From Planctomycetota bacterium (lineage in GTDB: Bacteria > Planctomycetota > UBA11346): a DNA stretch of 5,536 nt. Each line of letters opens with the position of its first letter. Position 1 is the stretch's first letter. Below, one piece after another: positions 1-4,829 of this stretch. Under the pieces are notes generated by a model. It saw only the letters and a program-made list of their open reading frames with translations, did no database searches and was not told the origin of the DNA. The position numbers and the translations under genes are program-made. The DNA is taken from positions 1 through 5,536 of the forward strand of contig JACDEC010000246.1 in the NCBI GenBank assembly GCA_013816645.1, given 5' to 3'.

Positions 1-6
1 GGCGAG

Positions 7-44
7 ACTTCCGGACCTCCGGACTTCCGGACTTCCGGACTCTC
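7..44. repeat. 8-bp tandem repeat, four units plus a partial one
   Basis: Four head-to-tail octamers lie at 7-14, 15-22, 23-30 and 31-38. Three read ACTTCCGG and one reads ACCTCCGG; a degenerate fifth begins at 39. Each unit junction creates the 6-bp palindrome TCCGGA (10-15, 18-23, 26-31, 34-39). The array begins only 3 nt beyond the ppnP stop codon, so it lies in the 3' region of the minus-strand operon. The palindromes could pair with one another in RNA, but there is no clear terminator with a U-tract. The repeat is seen directly; any role in transcript ending or copy-number variation is inference. Confidence 0.85.
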
Positions 45-46
45 CA

Positions 47-325
47 TCACAGGAATTCGCAGAGATAGGCCGCTGGTCCGGTGGCCTTGACGTCGAAGCC
101 GCTCTTGGCGGCGACTTCGAAATACGTCCCAGCGGGGTAGACGATCCAGGCGCCGCCGGCGAGACGGGCGTGCAGTTCGCCGCTGACCACGGTCATGCGC
201 TCGGCCGCGTCGGTGTTGAAGTGGAATTCGCCGGTGGCGACCACGCCCACGGTGGCGCGCCGGCCATTGCGTTCGAATCCGACGCTCTGGACCTTGCCTT
301 CGAAGTAGGTGTTGTGCTTCAGCAT
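47..325 (-). CDS. ppnP: Pyrimidine/purine nucleoside phosphorylase PpnP (YaiE family)
   Basis: Ninety-two residues, close to the 94 of E. coli PpnP (formerly YaiE, DUF1255). The family is a one-domain cupin enzyme that splits purine and pyrimidine nucleosides with phosphate to give the base and ribose 1-phosphate in the cytosol. The sequence follows the family along its whole length: N-terminal MLKHNTYFEGKV, then SVGFE, ATVGVVATGEF, the strongly conserved MTVVSGEL near residues 45-52, YPAGTYFEV, and the C-terminal AAYLCEF. The ATG at 325 is chosen because the family begins there and GGAG-type ribosome-binding bases lie just upstream; an upstream in-frame ATG at 457 would add a 44-residue Pro/Ser-rich tail that is fxsA read in another frame. 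It is the last gene of the operon, 19 nt after fxsA. Identification is firm; which nucleosides it uses is not visible. Confidence 0.93.
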   Translation of the reverse strand: MLKHNTYFEGKVQSVGFERNGRRATVGVVATGEFHFNTDAAERMTVVSGELHARLAGGAWIVYPAGTYFEVAAKSGFDVKATGPAAYLCEFL

Positions 326-344
326 GGATGCTCCGCTCCCTGGT

Positions 345-917
345 TCAGGGCTTGGGGTCTTCGCGCTCGGCGGTGGTGTCGATGGTCTTGGTGGGCTTGG
401 GGAAGAAGCGCCGGTCGTCGGGCTGCATGCCCGGGAATGGCCCAGCAGCCGGGCCACCGGGAAACGGGCCGCCGGGAAACGGGCCGCCGGGGAACTGCCC
501 GCCGGGAAATCCGGGGAAGCCCTTGCCGCCCATCGCCCGCGACATCGCCTGGCGGGCGAGCGCGGCGGCGAGCAGGCCGGCGCTGCGCGAGAACAGCCGG
601 CGCACCGGCGGCAGCAGCAGGATCAGCCCGATGATATCGCTGATGAATCCGGGGAAGGCCAGCGCCACGCCGCCGAGCACCGCGACCATGCGCGTGCCCG
701 CGTTGCCGCCGAGCATCTCCATCGGCAGCTTGCGTCCGTGGTGGATGGCGACGCGCACACCGATGTAGCTGATGGCGATGATTGCCAGCAAGGGTGCGAG
801 CACGTCGGGCGTGCCCCAGATGCGCTTGCTCTGCTCGACGACCAGGAGGTACCCGTAGATCTCGGCGCAGAAGAAGCCGATGATCGCCAGCAGGAACAGG
901 CAGCCGATACCGCGCAT
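345..917 (-). CDS. fxsA: FxsA family membrane protein with Gly/Pro/Phe-rich tail
   Basis: One hundred and ninety residues. FxsA is a cytoplasmic-membrane protein known in E. coli because its overproduction relieves exclusion of phage T7 by the F plasmid; its normal job is unclear. Hydrophobic segments are visible near residues 5-27, 38-56 and 77-103. The family hallmark is near residues 88-107, reading FPGFISDIIGLILLLPPVRR. After residue 130 the protein changes to a low-complexity tail in which PGGPF-type pentapeptides repeat, encoded by a 15-bp DNA repeat, and it ends in a charged stretch. The ATG overlaps the lipoprotein stop as TGATG, so translation is probably coupled. Family assignment rests on the hallmark motif and hydrophobic pattern and is good; the tail is unusual for this family and its function is unknown. 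Confidence 0.88.
   Translation of the reverse strand: MRGIGCLFLLAIIGFFCAEIYGYLLVVEQSKRIWGTPDVLAPLLAIIAISYIGVRVAIHHGRKLPMEMLGGNAGTRMVAVLGGVALAFPGFISDIIGLILLLPPVRRLFSRSAGLLAAALARQAMSRAMGGKGFPGFPGGQFPGGPFPGGPFPGGPAAGPFPGMQPDDRRFFPKPTKTIDTTAEREDPKP
451..510. repeat. 15-bp tandem repeat inside fxsA
   Basis: Four 15-bp units lie at 451-465, 466-480, 481-495 and 496-510. The first two differ by one base (GGGCCACCGGGAAAC and GGGCCGCCGGGAAAC), and the later two are more diverged. Because 15 is a multiple of three, unit gain or loss keeps the fxsA frame and changes only the number of PGGPF-type pentapeptides. This is directly visible; length variation between strains is inferred. Confidence 0.85.
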
Positions 918-1288
918 CAGGGCTTGCCGCCAGCCTCCGCGGGCAGGTCGCCTTCGCGCTCGAGCACGGTGACCTTGTCGAGTCCCATGCGCTGGCACCA
1001 GCCGACGACGGTTTCCACCCGCGCGTAGCTGGCGCGCGGATGATGCCACACGCGCACGTAGGCGCGCGCCGACCCGGTGGTGGGCCGGCGATGCTTGTCG
1101 GCGAGGATCTGCAACTCGGCCTGCGCCTCCTCGGCCGACAGGCGACGACCGTCGATGACGTATTCGCTGGGATGTTCAGGGACGGTGATCTGGATGACCG
1201 GCACCGGCTCGCGGTCCTTGGGAAGGCAGCCACTCAGCGCCAGCGCGGCCGCCATCAGCACGGCATGCCAAGCGGTCCGGCCCAGCAT
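917..1288 (-). CDS. Lipoprotein with ExbD/TolR-like periplasmic domain
   Basis: One hundred and twenty-three residues. The N-terminus is a lipoprotein signal: a hydrophobic stretch at residues 9-18 ends in the lipobox L18-S-G-C21. Leu follows the Cys, so under the E. coli Lol +2 rule it would go to the outer membrane. The mature part, about residues 31-111, has the layout of the ExbD/TolR C-terminal domain: VIQITV strand, EYVIDGRRLSAEE, a helix ELQILADKH, a strand AYVRVWH, then a helix VETVVGWCQRMGL and a last strand KVTVLE. ExbD and TolR normally anchor this domain with an N-terminal transmembrane helix carrying an essential Asp; here that helix is replaced by the lipid anchor, so a proton-driven motor role is unlikely. 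Start and stop both overlap neighbours as TGATG. The lipoprotein call is strong; the ExbD likeness is by eye and the function is unknown. Confidence 0.78.
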   Translation of the reverse strand: MLGRTAWHAVLMAAALALSGCLPKDREPVPVIQITVPEHPSEYVIDGRRLSAEEAQAELQILADKHRRPTTGSARAYVRVWHHPRASYARVETVVGWCQRMGLDKVTVLEREGDLPAEAGGKP

Positions 1289-2385
1289 CAGCGCACCAGG
1301 ATGGCCGGACGCACCAGATTCTGCAGCCCGGGGACGCTGACCTTGACGGTCGGCCAGTTGTCGGAGCACGCGGTGACGACGTGGCGCTTGTCGCCGTCGA
1401 GCACGTAGGTGTCCTCAGTCTTGGCGCCGGTGATCGACGGGTTCCAGGCGATCGCCTGACGATCGAGGATCGGACGCTTCTCGTCGGGCGTGGCCAGGAA
1501 GTCGCGACCGGCGTAGCCAGTTGGTCCACCCTGGTGGTGCAACTCCCACTCCTTGGCGAAGCCTTCCTTCTTGTACTGGTCGAGCCCGGCTTTGAGCGCC
1601 TCGGCCCAGGTCGCTCCCGGCTTGGTCGCCGCCCACATCGCGGCCTCGACGCGGCACACCGCCTCGTGGCGGGCGACGATGTCGGACGCGACCGGCCCGA
1701 TGTGGATGAAGCGGGTGAGGCAGGCGATCAGTCCGCCGCGCGCGCCGCAGATCACCAGCATGGCGTGCTTGCGCAGGTGCTTGGCGGTCGGCGTCGGGTG
1801 GCGGTGCTTGAGGATGCGTTCGTCGAAGGCCACGAGCAGGACATGCGGCTGGATGCCGCGCGCGAGCAGGTGACGCGCCATGTCCGATTCGACCTGATGC
1901 TCGCTGTCGCCGACGTTCATCTGCCGGGCGACGGTCTCCATGACCAGCGAACAGTCGCGGCCCAGCGACTTGTAGCGGCGGATCTCGTTCTCGACCAGCG
2001 TCGCGCGCACATCCTGGATGAAATCGCCGGGCAGCGGCTCGAAGCCGGTGACCTGCGGCTCATCCGAAGCGAACTTCTTGCCGCTCAGCAGCTTGGGCAG
2101 CGCCGAGCGCATCGACTCGATCCACGGGAAGCTCTTGGGCGTGAACGTCGACACCGGCTCTTCGCTGGTGATGCGGTCGATCTCGATGCGATTGGCGATG
2201 ACGAACGCCTGCTTGGCGGTGACGGCGAGCGCGCCGAACCCGGATTCGCTCTGCGATACGATGTGGTTGTCACCTCCGCCGGACAGCCAGGCGAAGTTGC
2301 CCCTGGTGCTCAGCACCACCCCGTCGAGCTTGTGCTGCTTGATGTAGGAACGAACGCGGGCGAGCTTCTCGATGGTCTCGGACAT
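1288..2385 (-). CDS. M24 peptidase-fold (creatinase/Xaa-Pro aminopeptidase-like) protein, probably lacking standard metal site
   Basis: Three hundred and sixty-five residues with the two-domain layout of creatinase/prolidase proteins: an N-terminal domain (about 1-130, with TRGNFAWLSGG near 27-37) and a C-terminal pita-bread domain (about 135-365). Active M24 enzymes bind two metals through Asp, Asp, His, Glu, Glu. Here the first Asp position in VICGARGGL (residues 211-219) holds Ile or Cys, the second, before the conserved TR, is Cys222, the His region HHQGG (283-287) is kept, the first Glu of the usual E-P is Asn315 in AWNPSITG, and the last Glu remains as E324 in KTEDT. Peptidase activity is therefore doubtful. 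The fold is clear; the substrate is not. It starts 3 nt after the tatA stop and its own stop overlaps the lipoprotein start (TGATG). I give no symbol because pepP or pepQ would overstate it. Confidence 0.87.
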   Translation of the reverse strand: MSETIEKLARVRSYIKQHKLDGVVLSTRGNFAWLSGGGDNHIVSQSESGFGALAVTAKQAFVIANRIEIDRITSEEPVSTFTPKSFPWIESMRSALPKLLSGKKFASDEPQVTGFEPLPGDFIQDVRATLVENEIRRYKSLGRDCSLVMETVARQMNVGDSEHQVESDMARHLLARGIQPHVLLVAFDERILKHRHPTPTAKHLRKHAMLVICGARGGLIACLTRFIHIGPVASDIVARHEAVCRVEAAMWAATKPGATWAEALKAGLDQYKKEGFAKEWELHHQGGPTGYAGRDFLATPDEKRPILDRQAIAWNPSITGAKTEDTYVLDGDKRHVVTACSDNWPTVKVSVPGLQNLVRPAILVR

Positions 2386-2388
2386 GGA

Positions 2389-2643
2389 TCAGGCCTTGGG
2401 CGCGGGGGGGGGATTGTCGGCGCTGCGGCTGACCGAACCGTCCGGCGGAGTCGTGGGAGCAGGTACTGCGGGCTTGGTCTCGTCGGTATCCATGCCCTTC
2501 TTGAATTCACGGACGCTGCCACCGAGGCTGCGCATGACTTCGGGGAGCCGACGACCGAAGAGCAGCAGGGCGACTCCGCCGATCACCACCCATTCGATGC
2601 CGCCGGGAAGCCAGGCGAGGACGTAGGTCGACGGAACGGGCAT
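2389..2643 (-). CDS. tatA: Sec-independent translocase subunit TatA/TatE family
   Basis: Eighty-four residues, typical for TatA. This family forms the pore-like assembly of the twin-arginine pathway, which carries folded proteins across the cytoplasmic membrane with TatC. After a short periplasmic N-terminus there is one transmembrane helix (about residues 12-28), the hinge motif F29-G30, then an amphipathic helix RRLPEVMRSLGGSVREFKKG (31-50), an acidic patch, and a disordered Pro-rich tail. The L-P after FG and the FKKG end of the amphipathic helix are hallmark features. The ATG at 2643 has a strong purine-rich ribosome-binding site (GAGGAGG) about five bases upstream. No tatB or tatC lies nearby, so it is an orphan, heading the five-gene operon. 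TatB is the alternative, but the length and short tail favour TatA/E. Confidence 0.92.
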   Translation of the reverse strand: MPVPSTYVLAWLPGGIEWVVIGGVALLLFGRRLPEVMRSLGGSVREFKKGMDTDETKPAVPAPTTPPDGSVSRSADNPPPAPKA

Positions 2644-2711
2644 GGCGGCCTCCTCGGGGAGGGCGCAGGCTAGGCCCCGATCGGAAGTTGGCAAGGCGGG
2701 TCGGGTCTCAC

Positions 2712-2727
2712 TACTGCTATAATAGTA
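2712..2727. promoter_or_regulatory. Candidate bidirectional promoter between tatA and apt
   Basis: An A/T-rich island in a G/C-rich spacer reads TACTGCTATAATAGTA, an imperfect palindrome with outer TACT/AGTA and central TATA. On the plus strand it holds a perfect extended -10, TGC-TATAAT (2715-2723), which predicts a start near 2730 and a leader of about 50 nt for apt. On the minus strand the same bases give TATTAT (2724-2719), five of six matches to TATAAT, facing tatA. No good -35 is seen at 16-18 bp; a TTGGCA at 2688-2693 is too far away at 24 bp. The plus-strand promoter is well supported, the minus-strand one is inferred. Confidence 0.65.
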
Positions 2728-2772
2728 CCGTGATCTGGTGATGGAGGCGGTCGCCCCTAGGGTGCCCGCGCC

Positions 2773-2776
2773 GGAG
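2773..2776 (+). promoter_or_regulatory. Ribosome-binding site of apt
   Basis: GGAG stands five bases before the ATG at 2782 and supports that start, which also matches the usual N-terminus of bacterial Apt. Confidence 0.7.
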
Positions 2777-2781
2777 CGACC

Positions 2782-3294
2782 ATGGACCTGACGAAGCTGA
2801 TCCGCGATGTGCCCGACTTCCCCAAGCCAGGCATCGTCTTCAAAGACATCACCCCCCTCCTGAGCGATGGGCGTGCGCTCAAATATGTCGTCGACACCAC
2901 CGCCGAGCGCTTCGCCAAGGAGCGCATCACCATGGTGATCGGCATCGAGAGTCGCGGCTTCATCGTCGCGCCCGCGTTGGCCATCGCGCTCGGTTGCGGC
3001 TTCGCGCCGATCCGCAAGCCGGGCAAGCTGCCGTGGAAGTGCTACGAGGAATCCTACTCGCTGGAGTACGGCAAGGACCGCATCGAGATCCACGAGGACG
3101 CCGTTTCAGCCAAGGACCGCGTCCTGCTGGTCGACGATGTCCTGGCCACCGGCGGGACGATGGCGGCGGCCATGCGCCTGGTGCGCCGCTGCGGCGCGAC
3201 CATCGCCGGCGCGGCGGTGCTGGTCGATCTCGCCTTCCTCGGCGGTGCCAAGCGCGTGGACTGCCCGCTCTTCGCGCTGCTGCGCTACGACTGA
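2782..3294 (+). CDS. apt: Adenine phosphoribosyltransferase
   Basis: One hundred and seventy residues, the usual length for bacterial Apt. The enzyme joins adenine to PRPP to give AMP and pyrophosphate in the cytosol (purine salvage). Seen in order: the N-terminal [21 protein letters not shown] (residues 7-27) typical of Apt, the IGIESRGFI segment (53-61), the [10 protein letters not shown] loop (75-84), and the PRPP-binding motif [13 protein letters not shown] (114-126) with the acidic pair D118-D119. No residue expected for catalysis is missing. It is read divergently from the tatA operon and converges with msrB, whose stop lies 25 nt beyond, so it appears to be transcribed alone. Together with PpnP from the divergent operon it could return adenine freed from adenosine to AMP; that link is inference. 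Confidence 0.97.
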   Translation: MDLTKLIRDVPDFPKPGIVFKDITPLLSDGRALKYVVDTTAERFAKERITMVIGIESRGFIVAPALAIALGCGFAPIRKPGKLPWKCYEESYSLEYGKDRIEIHEDAVSAKDRVLLVDDVLATGGTMAAAMRLVRRCGATIAGAAVLVDLAFLGGAKRVDCPLFALLRYD

Positions 3295-3295
3295 C

Positions 3296-3310
3296 GCATG
3301 CGGCGCACGC
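3296..3310. terminator. Small hairpin between convergent apt and msrB (weak candidate)
   Basis: The 25-nt convergent gap holds GCATGC, loop GGC, GCACGC. Read as minus-strand RNA it pairs over six positions with one G-U pair; as plus-strand RNA it has one A-C mismatch. No U-tract follows on either side, so it may slow or end transcripts only weakly. Confidence 0.25.
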
Positions 3311-3319
3311 GGGCCGACG

Positions 3320-3859
3320 TCACGGCTTGGCGCGCTCGGTGAACTCCAAGGCCGCCGAGTTGATGCAGTAGCGCATCCCGGTCGGCGCCGGGCCGTCGTC
3401 GAAGACGTGACCGAGATGCGAACCGCAACGATGGCAGACCACCTCGTCGCGCACCATGCCGTGGCTGGCGTCCCCGCGCGCCGCCACCGCTTCGGCCTTC
3501 ACCGGCGCGGTGTAGCTCGGCCAGCCGGTGCCGGAATCGAACTTGTCCTTGGCGTCGAACAGCGCCTCGTTGCACGCGGCACAACGGTAGACGCCGTCGC
3601 GATGCTCGTTCCAAAAGGCGTTGGCGAACGGTCGCTCGGTGCCGCCCATGCGACAGACGCGGTACTGCTCGGGCGAGAGCTTGCGCTTCCACTCATCCTC
3701 GGTCGCGGGCAGCTGTGGATCGGCCATGGTGGATTCCTCCCGAACCGTCGGATGCGGCGCTGCCGGCTGGTAGGCTCCGTGGCGAGCGCAGCGCCAGGAC
3801 GCGGCCAGGGATACGATCACCAGCAGGATCACGGCGGCAAGGCGACGGCTCATGCCCAT
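3320..3859 (-). CDS. msrB: Peptide-methionine (R)-S-oxide reductase MsrB, possible exported long form
   Basis: MsrB reduces methionine R-sulfoxide in proteins, using thioredoxin. The long form has 179 residues; from the internal ATG at 3727 it has 135, close to E. coli MsrB (137). Numbered from the internal start: two CxxC zinc pairs (C49/C52 and C98/C101), DSGTGWPS (64-71), HLGHVFDDGP (104-113), and the catalytic Cys121 in RYCINSAALEF. Thr67 replaces the Cys used as resolving residue in many MsrBs; Cys25 (RVCRMGGTE) is another candidate. The 44-residue extension begins MGMSRR followed by a 14-residue hydrophobic core, like a signal peptide or anchor, and its codons are G/C-rich at third positions like a real gene. 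No Shine-Dalgarno precedes 3859, but a strong one precedes 3727. The enzyme call is firm; the true start is open. Confidence 0.93.
   Translation of the reverse strand: MGMSRRLAAVILLVIVSLAASWRCARHGAYQPAAPHPTVREESTMADPQLPATEDEWKRKLSPEQYRVCRMGGTERPFANAFWNEHRDGVYRCAACNEALFDAKDKFDSGTGWPSYTAPVKAEAVAARGDASHGMVRDEVVCHRCGSHLGHVFDDGPAPTGMRYCINSAALEFTERAKP
3734..3741 (-). promoter_or_regulatory. Strong Shine-Dalgarno for the internal msrB start
   Basis: On the minus strand the bases read GGGAGGAA, with the GGAGG core eight bases before the ATG at 3727. This favours a 135-residue cytosolic MsrB, either as the only product or beside a longer exported one. Confidence 0.6.
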
Positions 3860-3920
3860 GGTACGCGGCGTCTTGTTGCGGGTTTGGTCGTTCTCATCAG
3901 ACCTGGCGCCGCAGCGCTCG

Positions 3921-3947
3921 CGCGCCTTGCCGCAGACGGCTGGCGCG
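3921..3947. other. Imperfect hairpin between msrB and the tRNA gene
   Basis: CGCGCC (3921-3926) pairs with GGCGCG (3942-3947), and inside it GCCG (3929-3932) pairs with CGGC (3937-3940) around a CAGA loop, with a small TT/T internal loop: ten base pairs in all. It ends 16 nt before the tRNA-Arg gene and is upstream of msrB on the other strand. No U-tract is present. The rest of 3860-3963 holds no gene and no clear promoter that I can see. Confidence 0.4.
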
Positions 3948-3963
3948 GCATCCTGGGGGTCAC

Positions 3964-4039
3964 GGTCCCGTAGCGTAGTGGATAGCGCACTGGTTTCCTA
4001 AACCGGAGGTCGTTGGTTCGAATCCAACCGGGATCGCCA
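3964..4039 (+). tRNA. tRNA-Arg (anticodon CCT)
   Basis: A full cloverleaf of 76 nt with the CCA encoded. The acceptor stem is GGTCCCG (3964-3970) with CGGGATC (4029-4035), including one G-T wobble; discriminator G4036; CCA at 4037-4039. The D arm is 3973-3988, the anticodon stem CTGGT/ACCGG (3990-3994 and 4002-4006), the loop TTCCTAA (3995-4001) with anticodon CCT at 3997-3999, and the T arm is GTTGG, TTCGAAT, CCAAC. The tRNA reads the AGG codon, rare in G/C-rich genomes. It has no tRNA neighbour. tRNA-Arg genes are common integration sites, but I see no integrase and no copy of the 3' end elsewhere in the window. Confidence 0.96.
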
Positions 4040-4052
4040 TTCCTTGAGCAGG

Positions 4053-4091
4053 GCCCATTCGCGCTCTGCGGCTTGATGGGCACGCGTTTTT
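4053..4091 (+). terminator. Candidate terminator downstream of tRNA-Arg
   Basis: GCCCAT (4053-4058) and ATGGGC (4076-4081) can pair around a 17-nt loop, and a run of five T follows at 4087-4091 after a five-base spacer. The long loop and the spacer make it imperfect. If real, it separates the tRNA from the prepilin gene. Confidence 0.4.
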
Positions 4092-4124
4092 GAGCTATCT
4101 ACGGGCAACACCGTACGAGCCCCC

Positions 4125-4709
4125 ATGCACCATGGCTTCACCCTCATCGAACTGATGATCGTCATCGCGATCATCGCCATCATCGCGGCGATCGCGATCC
4201 CCAACCTGCTCGAATCGCGGGTGACCGCGCAGGAGAATGCGGCAGCGGCGGCGCTGAAGAGCGGGCTGCTGCCGGCCCAGGTGCAGTTCCAAGCGGGTGG
4301 TTATCTCGACGACAACAACAATGGTCTGGGCGAATACGCTGCCGTGAATAATCCGCCTGAGCCCGAGGTCTACCTCACCTTGAGCGGACAGATGCCGATC
4401 AATGGCATCACGCTCAACCTGCTGGCGCCGACCTTCAATGGCTCGAACCCGGTCATCAGCGGCTACGTCTTCCAGGATCCGGTCACCACCGCGGGATCCG
4501 AGGAGATGGCGTGGGCGGTCGGTGCCCGTCCCGTCGACATCAATCAGGGCCGCCGTCAGTTCGTCATCAACCAGGCGGGCAACATTTATACCGCTGGTCC
4601 AGCGACCACCGCGAACAGCCCCATCACCCTGGTCGGCGCCGCCGGTGTGTTCGGGCTCAGCTGCACGTCGGCGCCCAGTTCAGCGGCGTGGAGGCCGTAT
4701 CGGCGCTGA
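4125..4709 (+). CDS. Type IV prepilin-type / GspG-like pseudopilin protein
   Basis: One hundred and ninety-four residues. The N-terminus is a class III signal: a four-residue leader MHHG is cut before Phe5 by prepilin peptidase, followed by TLIELMIVIAIIAIIAAIAIP with the conserved Glu at position 5 of the mature protein (residue 9), then the helix NLLESRVTAQENAAAAALKSG. The globular part has LDDNNNGLGEY (61-71), spaced like a calcium-binding DxNxNG loop of GspG-type pseudopilins, then GRRQFVINQAGNIY (142-155) and an end in WRPYRR. It has a single Cys (180), so no disulfide loop like that of type IVa pilins. No other pilus or type II secretion gene is near. The start has only a weak GAG upstream and no in-frame alternative ATG. 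Prepilin class is certain; whether it is a pilin or pseudopilin, and for which machine, is not. Confidence 0.9.
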   Translation: MHHGFTLIELMIVIAIIAIIAAIAIPNLLESRVTAQENAAAAALKSGLLPAQVQFQAGGYLDDNNNGLGEYAAVNNPPEPEVYLTLSGQMPINGITLNLLAPTFNGSNPVISGYVFQDPVTTAGSEEMAWAVGARPVDINQGRRQFVINQAGNIYTAGPATTANSPITLVGAAGVFGLSCTSAPSSAAWRPYRR

Positions 4710-4712
4710 AAC

Positions 4713-4731
4713 CGCGGCCAAGTCCGCGTTT
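4713..4731 (+). terminator. Weak terminator candidate after the prepilin gene
   Basis: CGCGG (4713-4717) pairs with CCGCG (4724-4728) around a six-base loop and is followed by TTT (4729-4731), four bases after the prepilin stop. The stem is short and the T-run only three long, so support is modest. Confidence 0.4.
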
Positions 4732-4774
4732 CCGGGCACCAAGGCGTTGAATGCTCGCCGGTTCCGCTCGATCA

Positions 4775-4788
4775 CTGGGTTCGCCCAG
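4775..4788 (+). other. UUCG-loop hairpin in the leader of the hemerythrin gene
   Basis: CTGGG, TTCG, CCCAG form a perfect five-pair stem with a UUCG loop (closing pair G-C, not the extra-stable C-G), 41 nt before the hemerythrin ATG. It could be part of the 5' leader or a processing signal; no U-tract follows. No convincing promoter was found in 4710-4829. Confidence 0.4.
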
Positions 4789-4829
4789 GCATCCTGTTCG
4801 CTACGGCCATCGCGCCGGGGAGAAATGGA

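Noticed and set aside
7..44. CRISPR array
   Set aside because: Units are 8 bp with no spacers; it is a simple tandem repeat.
326..457. Upstream start for ppnP at 457
   Set aside because: It would add a Pro/Ser-rich tail encoded within fxsA; the family begins at the 325 ATG, which has its own ribosome-binding bases.
319..1233. Minus-strand frame of 304 codons over fxsA and the lipoprotein
   Set aside because: Arg/Pro/Ala-rich shifted frame of two well-supported genes.
1381..2673. Long plus-strand frame of 430 codons opposite the M24 and tatA genes
   Set aside because: Stop-poor antisense reading of G/C-rich coding DNA; its product has no recognisable domain, while the opposite strand has clear family motifs.
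2755..2762. CCCTAGGG palindrome in the apt leader as an operator
   Set aside because: A perfect 8-bp palindrome is visible, but it is short and unrepeated; no known binding site is recognised.
3850..4083. Minus-strand frame containing a GWIRTNDLRF-like peptide
   Set aside because: It is the complement of the tRNA-Arg gene and its flank; this peptide is a well-known false protein made by translating tRNA genes backwards.
3998..4204. Minus-strand frame ending in SRLDSNQRPPV
   Set aside because: Also the reverse of the tRNA 3' half plus the prepilin start; the same kind of tRNA shadow.
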